Shown here one piece after another: positions 17,245 to 26,332 of a DNA stretch of 64,000 nt. Made by a program: the position numbers and the translations under genes. The notes beneath the pieces were generated by a model. That model saw nothing but the letters and a program-made list of their open reading frames with translations. It ran no database searches and had not been told where the DNA came from. The DNA is from Flexivirga oryzae. Its GTDB lineage: Bacteria > Actinomycetota > Actinomycetes > Actinomycetales > Dermatophilaceae. Position 1 is the first letter of the stretch. Each line of letters begins with the position of its first letter. Location: NCBI RefSeq assembly GCF_014190805.1, contig NZ_JACHVQ010000001.1, positions 930,001 through 994,000 of the forward strand, read 5' to 3'.

Positions 17245-18087
17245 GTGCTTAGGACGCTCAGCGGCGCACGGTCCCTCGGTCCGGGCGACTTCTCCGCGGC
17301 GTTGGACCTGTGCGCGGTCGATCCGCTGGCCAACGTCTTCGTTGCCGCGCGCCTGCTGGAGGGCGGGCCGGCGTTCGCCGGTGCGCTGCTCGGCGTGGAC
17401 GACGGTCACCGGTTGCGGTCGATGTGTTGGACGTCCGCCAACGTCGTCCCGATCGGTGCGGACGATGCCGCACTGGACTCCTTCGCAACCCGGCTTAGGC
17501 GCAAGCGGCGCCGCTGCTCGTCGATCTTCGGCGACGCCGACCAAGTGCTGGGCCTGTGGGCCCGGCTGGAACGTCACTGGGGTGACGCGCGGTCGGTGCG
17601 TCGTGACCAGCCCATGATGGCCGTGTCGAGCGTGCCGGCGGCGGGGTCCGGCGCGATCGATCACCGGGTCCGCAGAGCGCGACTCGACGAGGTCGATCAG
17701 GTGCTCCCCGCGTCGGCGTCGATGTTCACCGAGGAGATCGGCTACCCACCGTTCGTCGGCTCCGACCGGGACTACCGGCGGATGGTCACGTCGCTGATCA
17801 GCGCCGGGCACACCTTCGTGGTCACCGAGGACCACCGGGTGATCTTCAAGGCCGATATCGGGTCCCTCGCGGCCGGTGTTGCGCAGCTGCAGGGCGTCTG
17901 GGTCGCGCCGGACCGCCGCGGTCAGGGCCTGGCGACCCCGGCGATGCGGTCGGTGGTCCAGCAGATCATCGAGACGGTCGCGCCGACGGTGACGCTCTAC
18001 GTCAACTCCTACAACGAGCCCGCACTGCGCACCTACCGCGCCGCGGGTTTCCGCCAGGTGGGGAAGTTCGCAACGGTGATCCTCTAG
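17245..18087 (+). CDS. GNAT family N-acetyltransferase with DUF4081-like N-terminus
   Basis: A 280-residue two-domain protein. The N-terminal half resembles the DUF4081 module paired with GNAT domains in actinobacteria. The C-terminal half carries the acetyl-CoA-binding loop as VWVAPDRRGQGLATPAM (motif A, R/Q-x-x-G-x-A form) and ends with the usual NEPALRTYRAAGF. A homologue stands next to ispG in mycobacteria; here it lies about 7.5 kb from ispG. GTG 17245 has AAGG eight bases upstream and is preferred over GTG 17200. The acceptor substrate is unknown. Confidence 0.8.
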   Translation: MLRTLSGARSLGPGDFSAALDLCAVDPLANVFVAARLLEGGPAFAGALLGVDDGHRLRSMCWTSANVVPIGADDAALDSFATRLRRKRRRCSSIFGDADQVLGLWARLERHWGDARSVRRDQPMMAVSSVPAAGSGAIDHRVRRARLDEVDQVLPASASMFTEEIGYPPFVGSDRDYRRMVTSLISAGHTFVVTEDHRVIFKADIGSLAAGVAQLQGVWVAPDRRGQGLATPAMRSVVQQIIETVAPTVTLYVNSYNEPALRTYRAAGFRQVGKFATVIL

Positions 18088-18093
18088 CCGGGA

Positions 18094-19455
18094 TCAGTCG
18101 GAGATCCACCAACCCGGCGGATCCTGCCCGTACCGCCGTGGCGCCGACGGGAAGTCGAGGGGCACGCCGTCGGCGAAGATCGGCGGACGGACGTACTCGA
18201 GGTTCCCGTACGGTGACGTGGCCGAGGCCAGCCACAGCGGACACTCCGGACCGTCGAATCCCGGTGTAGCCTCCAGCGCCGGTGCCGGGTGCTGCAGCAG
18301 CCAGTCAGCCGTCCGTGCCAGCGCGAGCCGGGCGCTCGCGCCGCCCTCCTGCGGTCGGCGGGCCAGCAGCCGCATCGCCGCCGCTGCCATCAGATAACCG
18401 GTGGCGTGGTCGAGCGCCTGCACCGGCAGCGCACCGGGAGCGCCGTCCGCGGCGGCGTAGGTCGTCGCGATGCCGCTGACCGACTGGACGATGCTGTCGA
18501 AGCCGCGCTCGGCGCCCCACGGACCCGAGTCACCCCAGGCGGACAACTCGACCAGCACCAGGTGCGGGTGTTCGGCGAGCAGGGTCGGCCGGTCGAGCCC
18601 GAACCGCGCCAGCGCACCGGGCCGATAACCGGTGAGTATGACGTCCGCCGTCGCGGCGAGCTGCTGCGCGATCCGCAGCTGCTGCCCGTCGGTGAGGTCG
18701 AGCTGCGCCGTCCGCTTGGCGAAACCGGTGTCCAGGTGCTGGTCGAGCAGCTCCGGGCGTGCCGGGTTGTCGATGCGCAGCACGTCCGCACCGAGCGCGC
18801 CGAGGAACCGTGCGGCGGTCGGTCCGGCGATCACGCGCGTCAGGTCGAGCACGCGAAAACCGTGCAATGGCAATGATGTCGAGGTTCCCAGTGGCCGACC
18901 CGTCCCGGTCGGTGGGTCGACTGCGACGAGTGGCCGGTCGGCGATCGCGGCACGGTGGTGCGGATGGGCGCGCCATACCTCGGGGGTGCGCAGGGCACCT
19001 GCGATGCCACCCGCCGAGCGCAGCGTCGCCTCCAGTGTGCTGGCGTCCCACTGCGTCGTGGCCGCGGCAATTGCTGATCGGTCCGCTGCCTGCAGGGTGT
19101 CCTTGATGACCTGTGCGTGATGCGGGTAGTTGCCGTGCAGGCGGATCCAGCCGTCCCGGGTCGGGTAGAAACCGGAGACGGCACCCCACTCGTCAACCGG
19201 TTCGTCATTGATGCGCAGCCGCCCGATCGACCCGAACGACGCCCCGACCAACCCGCTGGCGACGAACGATCGCCAGGACGAACCGCGTGCAGCAGCAAGC
19301 GAATTCGCGGCAGAAGCCGCAGCGGCGACAGCGGCGACCGACAACCCTTCGACGTCGAGCGGGCCGTCCCACCAGCGGCGCGGGCCGCGAACCAGGTCGT
19401 CGGTCGCCCAGGGCAGCGGCAGCTTCGGCCAGGCGGGTTCCTGATCTGCGTCCAC
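18094..19455 (-). CDS. CaiB/BaiF family (family III) CoA-transferase
   Basis: A 453-residue enzyme that would move CoA between carboxylic acids. The core fold signature is in FRVLDLTRVIAGPTAARFLGALGADVLRID-type sequence (about residues 205-235). The catalytic Asp equivalent is in ERGFDSIVQSVSGI. An extra N-terminal region of about 190 residues precedes this core, as in some actinobacterial members. GTG 19455 lies 4 bases after the stop of the upstream MDMPI-type gene, so the two form an operon. An acyl-CoA dehydrogenase gene lies just beyond, suggesting a fatty acid or aromatic acid context. The substrate is not readable. Confidence 0.8.
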   Translation of the reverse strand: MDADQEPAWPKLPLPWATDDLVRGPRRWWDGPLDVEGLSVAAVAAAASAANSLAAARGSSWRSFVASGLVGASFGSIGRLRINDEPVDEWGAVSGFYPTRDGWIRLHGNYPHHAQVIKDTLQAADRSAIAAATTQWDASTLEATLRSAGGIAGALRTPEVWRAHPHHRAAIADRPLVAVDPPTGTGRPLGTSTSLPLHGFRVLDLTRVIAGPTAARFLGALGADVLRIDNPARPELLDQHLDTGFAKRTAQLDLTDGQQLRIAQQLAATADVILTGYRPGALARFGLDRPTLLAEHPHLVLVELSAWGDSGPWGAERGFDSIVQSVSGIATTYAAADGAPGALPVQALDHATGYLMAAAAMRLLARRPQEGGASARLALARTADWLLQHPAPALEATPGFDGPECPLWLASATSPYGNLEYVRPPIFADGVPLDFPSAPRRYGQDPPGWWISD

Positions 19456-19459
19456 GGGA

Positions 19460-20242
19460 TCAGCCCCACTCGACGTGCATCTTGTCGCGCCAGAGCGCGA
19501 GCGCGTCGACGCCGTCCTGTGCCAGCTCGTCGCCGCGGTTCCACAACCCGAGGTAGACCTGGGCTGCCGTTCCGGAGAGCCGTGCGTCGGGGTGCTGTGA
19601 CGTGACACCTTCGTCGCAGGTTGCCGGTCCGTCGGACAGCACCAGCGTCCACGAACACCCGGTGTCCGCGGTCTCGATGACGACGGTCAGTGGCGATTCG
19701 AGGATCAGTTTCTCCGACCTGCGGGTCGCGAAACCCCGCAGCAGTTCGTCGATCCCGTCGACTGCCACCTGCGCGTCCAGGTCCGCCTCGGCGGCGGTCG
19801 GCATCCTGCCGAGCCTCGCGCTCAGTCCGTCGACCGCGTGGATGGTGGTCTCGTGGCACTGCCGGCGGGCCCACGCGAGTTTGGGCGGCGGGGCGTCGTT
19901 CAGGAAGAAGAAGCGCTGCAGGTCGTCCGGCGCCGCGGTGAGCTCGTCCGCGAGATCCGTGGCGCCGGTCAGCAACCAGGCACCGGCATCGTCGGCCGCC
20001 CGTCCGGCGGCCTCGAAGCGGGTGGTCGCCTCCTCGCTGTTGCCGGAGTTGAGTTCACCGCGCACGATGCCGGCGGCCCAGCGATGCACCATGCCGGTGT
20101 GGGCGAGCAGGTCGCGGGTGGTCCAGTCGGGGCAGGTCGGGACCGGCCGGTCGTCCGGCGGGCCGGCGGTCTCGTCGCTCAGCCGGGCGGCCGCGGTCCG
20201 TAAGGCGCTGATGTAGTCGTCGAAGTCGAGGCGTGCGGGCAT
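19460..20242 (-). CDS. maleylpyruvate isomerase-type mycothiol-dependent enzyme
   Basis: A 260-residue protein of the DinB/MDMPI fold. The N-terminal CPDWTTRDLLAHTGMVHRWA has the first metal-binding His, and CHETTIHAVDG supplies the H-x3-H-type pair. The C-terminal MDMPI_C domain follows (about residues 165-250). Members use mycothiol as cofactor or are metal-dependent thiol S-transferases. ATG 20242 is chosen; the open frame upstream overlaps the divergent dehydrogenase gene. It is the first gene of an operon with the CoA-transferase. Which of the many functions of this superfamily applies here is unknown. Confidence 0.78.
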   Translation of the reverse strand: MPARLDFDDYISALRTAAARLSDETAGPPDDRPVPTCPDWTTRDLLAHTGMVHRWAAGIVRGELNSGNSEEATTRFEAAGRAADDAGAWLLTGATDLADELTAAPDDLQRFFFLNDAPPPKLAWARRQCHETTIHAVDGLSARLGRMPTAAEADLDAQVAVDGIDELLRGFATRRSEKLILESPLTVVIETADTGCSWTLVLSDGPATCDEGVTSQHPDARLSGTAAQVYLGLWNRGDELAQDGVDALALWRDKMHVEWG

Positions 20243-20294
20243 GGGTCGACGGTAGCCGCTGCGGCTTGCCGGGTGCGGTGCAATTATCGAGGGC

Positions 20295-21953
20295 ATGACG
20301 GAACTGGCCGATCCCTTCGCACGTGTCCCGGACAATCAACCACCCCCGTTGGTGGGGCACAACACGGTCGAAGGTGACGCGGCGCTGCTCACCGCCGTAC
20401 GGGCCCAGGCGGGGGATGCCGCCGAGACCGTCATCGACTCGCTGCGAGAGCTGGGGGAGTGCGCCGGCTCGGCGGAGGCACGCGAACACGGCATGCTCGC
20501 CAACCGGCACGAGCCGGTGTTCCACCCGGTCGACCGCTTCGGCACCCGGATCGACGAGGTCGAGTTCCACCCCAGCTGGCACTGGATGCTCCAGCGCGGC
20601 GTCGGCTTCGGCCTCACCGGTGCGCCGTGGACCTCGTCGGAATCCATGCCGCACGTGCGCCGCGCCGCGGCATACATCGCGTGGAGCGCGGTCGAGCCGG
20701 GCCACGGCTGCCCGATGACCATGACGTATGCCGCCGTGCCCGCCCTGCGCGCGGAGGCGACCCTGGCGGAGCAGCTGACGCCCGGATTAGCCTCCACGAC
20801 CTATGATTTCGGGCTCCGGCCGCTTCCGGGGAAGCACGGGTTGCTGGCCGGCATGGGGATGACCGAGAAGCAGGGCGGCTCCGACGTGCGTACCAACGTG
20901 ACGGTTGCCGTGCCGGGTCCGGACGGCAGTTACCGGCTCTCCGGGCACAAGTGGTTCACCTCGGCGCCGATGAACGACATCTTCCTGGTGCTCGCGCAGG
21001 CACCCGGGGGGCTGAGTTGTTTCGTCGTGCCGCGTGTGCTGCCGGACGGCACCCGCAACGGCCTGCGCATCGTGCGGCTGAAGGACAAGCTGGGCAATCG
21101 CTCCAACGCGTCCAGCGAACTGGAGTTCGTGGACGCCCACGCCGAGCGGCTCGGTGACGAGGGAGCCGGCGTCCGGACGATCATCGAGATGGTCGCGGCA
21201 ACCCGGTTGGACTGCGTCCTGGGCTCCTCGGCGCTGATGCGGCGCAGCCTCGCCGAGGCGATCTGGCACGCGCAGCACCGCAGCGCGTTCGGCGGGCTGC
21301 TGGTCGACAAACCGGCGATGCGAAACGTGCTGGCAGACCTTGCAATCGAGTCGGAAGCGGCCACCGCTCTGGGGCTGCGCCTGGCCCGTGCGGTCGAGTC
21401 ACCGGACGATCCGGCACAGCGTGCCCTGCGGCGGATCGGGCTCCCGCTGGCGAAGTTCTGGGTGTGCAAGCGCACGCCGTTCCACATCGCCGAGGCACTG
21501 GAGGTGCTCGGCGGCAACGGCTATGTCGAGGACTCGGGCCTGCCCCTGCTGTTCCGCGAGTCGCCGCTCAACTCCGTGTGGGAGGGCAGCGGCAACGTCA
21601 ACGCACTGGACGTGCTGCGGGTGCTGCAGAAGCAGCCCGAGGGCGTCGAGGCGTGGCGTGACGAGGTCGAGTCAGCAGGTCTCCCGGAGTTGCACGACGG
21701 TGTCACCGAGGTGCTGAAAGCCATTGCCAACCTGTTCGATCCGTCCGACGCCGAGTATGTCGCCCGCTGGCTCGCCGCACGGATGGCGGTGCTGCTCCAG
21801 GCGAGCTTGCTGGTCCGGCACTCACCCGGCGCCGTCGCCGACGCGTTCCTGGCCTCGCGGGTGCTCGGCCGGCACGCCGGCGTGTTCGGCACGCTGCCCG
21901 CCGGTCTCGACACGGCGGCGATCGTGCGCCGCGCGAGTCCGGCCGGCGGGTAA
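20295..21953 (+). CDS. acyl-CoA dehydrogenase family protein, AidB-like
   Basis: A 552-residue flavoenzyme, longer than ordinary acyl-CoA dehydrogenases (about 380-400) and matching the AidB branch (about 540). GMTEKQGGSDVRTN and SGHKWFTSAPMND are the FAD-binding segments, and TRLDCVLGSSALMRR and LGGNGYVEDSGLP are typical of AidB. E. coli AidB binds DNA and protects against alkylation, but actinobacterial members may be metabolic dehydrogenases. The start is ATG 20295. It is divergent from the MDMPI/CoA-transferase operon with only 52 bases between starts, suggesting shared control. Confidence 0.82.
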   Translation: MTELADPFARVPDNQPPPLVGHNTVEGDAALLTAVRAQAGDAAETVIDSLRELGECAGSAEAREHGMLANRHEPVFHPVDRFGTRIDEVEFHPSWHWMLQRGVGFGLTGAPWTSSESMPHVRRAAAYIAWSAVEPGHGCPMTMTYAAVPALRAEATLAEQLTPGLASTTYDFGLRPLPGKHGLLAGMGMTEKQGGSDVRTNVTVAVPGPDGSYRLSGHKWFTSAPMNDIFLVLAQAPGGLSCFVVPRVLPDGTRNGLRIVRLKDKLGNRSNASSELEFVDAHAERLGDEGAGVRTIIEMVAATRLDCVLGSSALMRRSLAEAIWHAQHRSAFGGLLVDKPAMRNVLADLAIESEAATALGLRLARAVESPDDPAQRALRRIGLPLAKFWVCKRTPFHIAEALEVLGGNGYVEDSGLPLLFRESPLNSVWEGSGNVNALDVLRVLQKQPEGVEAWRDEVESAGLPELHDGVTEVLKAIANLFDPSDAEYVARWLAARMAVLLQASLLVRHSPGAVADAFLASRVLGRHAGVFGTLPAGLDTAAIVRRASPAGG

Positions 21954-21965
21954 CGGTTGCTCGGC

Positions 21966-23612
21966 TCAGCGGCCGTGCTGCCTGACCGGCGGGGTGACGC
22001 TGGCCACCGAACCGTCCTGGCGCAGCAGCACGGTCGACGCCTCCGGCCGATGGAACGACAGGAGCGACGCGAACGACTTCGCGCGTGCGTCGAACGATCC
22101 GTGACCGAGTTGGGGCAGCTTCCAGTTCTGCTCGACGAACTTGATGACCGACGCCTGCTCCAGTTGCTGGTGACCAACCGCGTTCACCTTCGAGTAGGGC
22201 GAGATCACCAGGAACGGCAGGCGGGGACCGGGTCCACACCGGTCGTCCTGTGCGCCGCTGCGAGTGACCGGTTCCCTGACCGTGGTGCACATCGGCTCGT
22301 TGAGGGAGGTGTCCTTCGCCCCGGTCAGCACCGCAGAGCTCTGGTGGTCGTACCAGCCGTCTGAATCGTCATACGTGACAACGATCGCGGTGCTCTTCCA
22401 CTCTGGGGACTTCTCGATCGCGTTGATCTCCTTGACCAGGAAGTCCTGCTCGTCGGTGGGGTCCGAGTAGCCCGCGTGCCCGTCCTGGTACTCCGCCGCT
22501 TTCACGAAGGACACCGCCGGGAGGGCGCCGCTCGTCAGGCTCTTGTTGAACCAGCTCAGGTCGTACTGGTGGTTCGCCCGGCCGTTGTGGCCGACCTCGG
22601 CGAGTGACGTGGGTGCCAGGTGGTGCGGGTTCGACGTCGACTTGTAGTAGGCGAACGGGTTGTGGTGCGGGCTGTAGTCGACCGAGCTGCTGCCGGCGAG
22701 GTTCGCGTGCGTGGTCTTGCACTGGGCGAAGGTACCCGCACCGTGGTACGCCGTGCTCGGCGCGAACCCACCTTGGAACCAACCCCAGCTGATACCAGCG
22801 GAGTTCAGCTCGTCACCGATGTTCTTGCCGGACATCACGCCGAGGTTGTTGGTCGATGTGTGGTTCGTGTCGGAGCAGTCGTCGTATGCCGGGTCGGGGT
22901 CGTTGGTGACCGTGCCGACCCCCTGCGCGTTCGCACCCGACACGACATAGCTGTCCGTTGTCGGAGCGCCGGTCGTCGAGTTGACCGCACGGACGCCATA
23001 CGTCTGACCGGCCACGAGATTCAGGGCGCCGGGCGTGGACGGGCCGTAGGTGGAGTCGTACATGTTGTCGCTCATCGCGTAGTGCTGCGCGTAGTTCCAC
23101 ATGGCAGTGACCGTGTTGCCGTCGTAGTAGCCCATTGCGAGTCCCGGTGCGCCGAACTCGCCGGTGCAGGTGTCGACGCTGGTGTTCTGGACCACCTGGT
23201 CGTTCTTGCCGTTGTTCACGGCCTTCTGCTCCGGCAGGTACGAGTGGTTCTGATCGCAGGTCACCGCCTGATCCGACGAGAGCCGGAACGGCTTGTAGAG
23301 ATTGGGGTTCGAGCGGATCAGTCCGACGTTCTGCTCGGTGTTCGCCCGCGGTGTGTGGCGGGCCGCCCTGAACTTCGTGCCATCGGTGTTGGTGGCGTTC
23401 GGGTACGTGCCGAAGTAGTGGTCGAAGGACACATTCTCGTCGAAGAGCACGACGACGTGCTTGATCGGTGTCGTGGTGCGGGTGTGAGCCCCCGGTCTCG
23501 GGTGTGAAGGGCTCGCGGCGTTCGCCGTCGTCTGCATGGCGACGGTCGTGCCTGCCGCGAGCAGCACGGCGCCGGCCGACGCTGCGGCGAGGAGTGCGGA
23601 CTTCTTCTGCAC
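21966..23612 (-). CDS. secreted phospholipase C / acid phosphatase family protein
   Basis: A 548-residue exported phosphoesterase. The N-terminus has two lysines, a hydrophobic core and an ANA cleavage site near residue 32, so it is a Sec-type signal peptide. ENVSFDHYFGTYP (after residue 55) and the later TYDDSDGWYDH are the metal-binding signatures of the PLC/AcpA family, which hydrolyse phospholipids or phosphomonoesters outside the cell. The GTG start has GGAAGGAAA upstream. It follows efeB by 37 bases on the same strand, so it may be transcribed with the iron-uptake genes. The stop is 12 bases from that of the convergent dehydrogenase gene. Confidence 0.85.
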   Translation of the reverse strand: MQKKSALLAAASAGAVLLAAGTTVAMQTTANAASPSHPRPGAHTRTTTPIKHVVVLFDENVSFDHYFGTYPNATNTDGTKFRAARHTPRANTEQNVGLIRSNPNLYKPFRLSSDQAVTCDQNHSYLPEQKAVNNGKNDQVVQNTSVDTCTGEFGAPGLAMGYYDGNTVTAMWNYAQHYAMSDNMYDSTYGPSTPGALNLVAGQTYGVRAVNSTTGAPTTDSYVVSGANAQGVGTVTNDPDPAYDDCSDTNHTSTNNLGVMSGKNIGDELNSAGISWGWFQGGFAPSTAYHGAGTFAQCKTTHANLAGSSSVDYSPHHNPFAYYKSTSNPHHLAPTSLAEVGHNGRANHQYDLSWFNKSLTSGALPAVSFVKAAEYQDGHAGYSDPTDEQDFLVKEINAIEKSPEWKSTAIVVTYDDSDGWYDHQSSAVLTGAKDTSLNEPMCTTVREPVTRSGAQDDRCGPGPRLPFLVISPYSKVNAVGHQQLEQASVIKFVEQNWKLPQLGHGSFDARAKSFASLLSFHRPEASTVLLRQDGSVASVTPPVRQHGR

Positions 23613-23649
23613 TGTCGTTTCCTTCCAGGGTGGGGTGATGCAGGGTGTG

Positions 23650-24897
23650 CTACGCGAGCAGGGCGCTCCCGTAGAAATCCTTGGGATCGCGCACGCCGGG
23701 GAGCGCGAAGAAGTAGCCGCCCCCGACCGGCGTGATGTAGTCCACGAGCGGCTCGTCGGCGAGCCGCTTCTGCACGGTGACGAACTGCCGGTCGAGGTCC
23801 GCGTTGAACCCGCCGAACATCAGGCCCATGTCCAGGTTGCCGACGGAGTCGACGCCCGCGTCATACGAGTAGGAACGCCGAAGGAACTGTGACGAAGCGG
23901 TTTTCGTCGTGCGTGGGTTTGCGAGCCGGATGTGGCTGTCCAGCGGTATGGCGCTGCCGTTCGGGTCATTGGTGTAGTCGGGTGCGGTGTGCTCGGCGCC
24001 ACCGGTGAGCGGGGCCCCCGAGCCCTTGCGGCGACCGAACATCCGCTCCTGCTCGGAGGTCGACACGCGGTCCCAGAATTCGACGAGCATCCGGATGCGG
24101 CGTATGACGTAGTAGCTGCCGCCGGCTGCCCAGGACGGCTCGCCGTCGCCGGCCCACACCAGCGACTCCAGCTGACTGTCGTTCGCCGGGTCCGGACCCG
24201 CGATGCCGTCCTTGAAGCCCAGGAGGTTGCGCGGGTGACCCGTCGGGCGTGGGGGAGAGGTGAAACCATCCTGTTTCCAACGGATTTGCATCGACCCGCG
24301 GGTGGCTCGGCATACTTCCCGCAGTGCGTTCGTCACGATGTCCCGGTCATGACCCTGGAGGGTGATCAGGACGTCACCGCCGCACCATGCCGGGTCGAGC
24401 TGGTCGTTCGGGAAGGTGTCCATCGCCCGCAGTCGCCGCGGCCTGGCAGCCGCCAGACCGAAGGCGTCGGTGAAGACTGCCGGACCCAGGGCCACGACCG
24501 ATTCGAGTGAACGGGCGGGTGCGCTCGGGCCGAGGAGCCCGGTCCCAGCGGTGTCGGCGATCCCGGGCGACGGTGCCAGGCCGCCCGCGGCAAGCGACCG
24601 CAGCGTCGTCGTGAGGGTCTGCAGGAGCCGCGTCAGAGCCTGCTTGCCGGCGAGGGTCAGGTCGAAAGCGACGATGGTCGCTGCCGCGACCGGGTCGCCG
24701 AGGATGCCGCTCTGGTGCGCGCCGTGGAAGGGGCGCAACGGGCGTGACGGGTTGCCGTCGCCACGAGTGGACCGCGCCGATCGGCTCGCAGCCGAGGTGG
24801 TCGCCACGGCGGCGGTCGCGCTGGTGACAGCGAGGGCTCCCACACCGCCGGTGAGCGCGCCGGCACGCAGCATGGTGCGGCGGTTGAGGTCAGCCAT
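23650..24897 (-). CDS. efeB: Dyp-type haem peroxidase of the Efe system (EfeB)
   Basis: A 415-residue exported peroxidase. The N-terminal NRRTMLRAG is a twin-arginine signal followed by an alanine-rich segment. GFKDG (Asp230) is the distal motif of Dyp peroxidases, and SHIRLANPR carries the proximal haem His. In EfeUOB systems EfeB oxidises ferrous iron or works on haem at the cell surface. ATG 24897 overlaps the end of efeO by 8 bases, so translation is probably coupled. The usual permease gene efeU is absent from the window. Confidence 0.9.
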   Translation of the reverse strand: MADLNRRTMLRAGALTGGVGALAVTSATAAVATTSAASRSARSTRGDGNPSRPLRPFHGAHQSGILGDPVAAATIVAFDLTLAGKQALTRLLQTLTTTLRSLAAGGLAPSPGIADTAGTGLLGPSAPARSLESVVALGPAVFTDAFGLAAARPRRLRAMDTFPNDQLDPAWCGGDVLITLQGHDRDIVTNALREVCRATRGSMQIRWKQDGFTSPPRPTGHPRNLLGFKDGIAGPDPANDSQLESLVWAGDGEPSWAAGGSYYVIRRIRMLVEFWDRVSTSEQERMFGRRKGSGAPLTGGAEHTAPDYTNDPNGSAIPLDSHIRLANPRTTKTASSQFLRRSYSYDAGVDSVGNLDMGLMFGGFNADLDRQFVTVQKRLADEPLVDYITPVGGGYFFALPGVRDPKDFYGSALLA

Positions 24898-26116
24898 GGT
24901 GCGTGCCTCCCGAAGTCGCTGAGGGGCGAGCCGAGTGTGGGGTCCGCGAGGTGACGGCAACCCTCGGTTCGAGCATGGTCGGGATGGGGGTGAGCAGCTC
25001 GGCGAGTTGCGCGACGTCGGCGTCGACGAGCCGGTGTCCGGCAGACGCGGCACCTCCTTGCGGTGTCACGGTCCAACCGTGCTGGCTTTGTATGTCGCTG
25101 CGCGACTTGGCGATCCACGAGGTGACCGTCGACAGGCCGGGGTAGCGCGGTGCGACGAGCGGTCGCAGCAGGTTCAGCAGTTCTGTCGTGCCGTCCAGTT
25201 GTGCGAGGGCGTCGGCGAGTTCGACGTGGGCGCCGTAGTCGTCGTGCCCGGTCAGCGTCTGCTGAAGGGTGTCCTCGGTGATCTCGTGGGTGCGATTGAC
25301 GATGTCGAGGGGGTCGAACTGGGTGGTGTCCAGCTCGGTGCCGAGCGAGCTCAGGTCCCGTTCGAGTCGGCTGCCGAGGGGGCGCAGCGACGTCGGCGCC
25401 TCCCCGTGCCACAGGCCGTACTCGATGCGGAGCAGCCCGGTCCAGCGCGGATCGTGCACGCCGTGCGGGAAGGGGAATGCGGTGCCGGCGATCGCGTCGC
25501 CGAGGTCACCGAACGCCGCATACGCGCCGCCCATGGTGTTCCACGTGCGGTTCGCGGTACGCCACGCTGCCCGCGCCGCCGTCCGGTCGCCGCGCCGCAG
25601 CGCCGCCGTCAGAGTGCGGGCCTCTCCCTGCAGCACGCCCAGGCGTTTGCGCACCTGCCGCTGATAGGCGATGACGCGAGGCGTCAGGTCGACGGACGTC
25701 ACCGGAAGAACGCCGGGTGCGCCGGTTGCCCTGCCGGTCACCGTCACCGCCGGCCCGCGCACCGGGTCACCGTCGTTCACCGAGCAGACCAGGTGATAGT
25801 GGCCGGCCGACAGCGATGCGGTCAGCACGGCGGTCGTGCCGGGGCCGAGCGGGTCGAGCTCGCCGTACAGCTTCCCGGCCTCGTCCGCGACGTACACCTC
25901 CTCGGCGTTGACGTCGGTGTTGCGGACCCGAAGCCGCACCGTGCCGGCGGTGGCGCGGTCCCAGCCGCTGCCGCAGTGGCTGCGGGACGCCTGCACCTCC
26001 GGGGACGCGACCGGCCGGGCCCGGTCGGTGGGGTCCAAGTGGCCCGATCCGCATCCCGTCAACCCCAGCAGCGCAACCCCGGCCGCAGCCAGCAGCCCCT
26101 TCCTCCGTGATGGCAC
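24890..26116 (-). CDS. efeO: iron uptake lipoprotein EfeO (M75 imelysin domain)
   Basis: A 408-residue lipoprotein. The signal ends in a lipobox LTGC (Cys22), so it should be anchored to the outer face of the membrane. A cupredoxin-like N-terminal domain (about residues 45-130) includes HYHLVCSVND. An M75 helical domain follows, with RIEYGLWHGE in place of the usual metal-binding HxxE region. It is thought to bind ferrous or ferric iron and pass it on to EfeU. The start is GTG 26116. It is the first gene of efeO-efeB and is divergent from proS with 216 bases between starts, in which I see no clear DtxR box. Confidence 0.88.
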   Translation of the reverse strand: MPSRRKGLLAAAGVALLGLTGCGSGHLDPTDRARPVASPEVQASRSHCGSGWDRATAGTVRLRVRNTDVNAEEVYVADEAGKLYGELDPLGPGTTAVLTASLSAGHYHLVCSVNDGDPVRGPAVTVTGRATGAPGVLPVTSVDLTPRVIAYQRQVRKRLGVLQGEARTLTAALRRGDRTAARAAWRTANRTWNTMGGAYAAFGDLGDAIAGTAFPFPHGVHDPRWTGLLRIEYGLWHGEAPTSLRPLGSRLERDLSSLGTELDTTQFDPLDIVNRTHEITEDTLQQTLTGHDDYGAHVELADALAQLDGTTELLNLLRPLVAPRYPGLSTVTSWIAKSRSDIQSQHGWTVTPQGGAASAGHRLVDADVAQLAELLTPIPTMLEPRVAVTSRTPHSARPSATSGGTHHG

Positions 26117-26332
26117 TCGGCCACCATAGAAAGTGAATGTGTTGAAAATGTCTGTGTTCGAACGATGTTCAGCGAGCGTCGCGGTCTGTTCATTGTCCCG
26201 TTGTCGAACTCCCAGCTTCCTGTCAGTTATCGCGACCGCGTCGGCAGCCGATGCGTTCGGCAGCGGCAGGTGACGCCGGATATCCTGCGGTGTCTGCCAA
26301 GAAACTCATCCGAAGCATCTGAAGGAGCCCCC

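Noticed and set aside
26156..26170. SOS-box-like GTTCGAAC/CGAACGATGTTC between efeO and proS
   Set aside because: The spacer between CGAAC and GTTC is three bases rather than four and the last G is missing, so it does not match the LexA consensus.
26117..26332. Possible iron (DtxR/IdeR) box in front of efeO
   Set aside because: No sequence close to the TTAGG-type palindrome could be found by eye; iron control is plausible from function but not shown.
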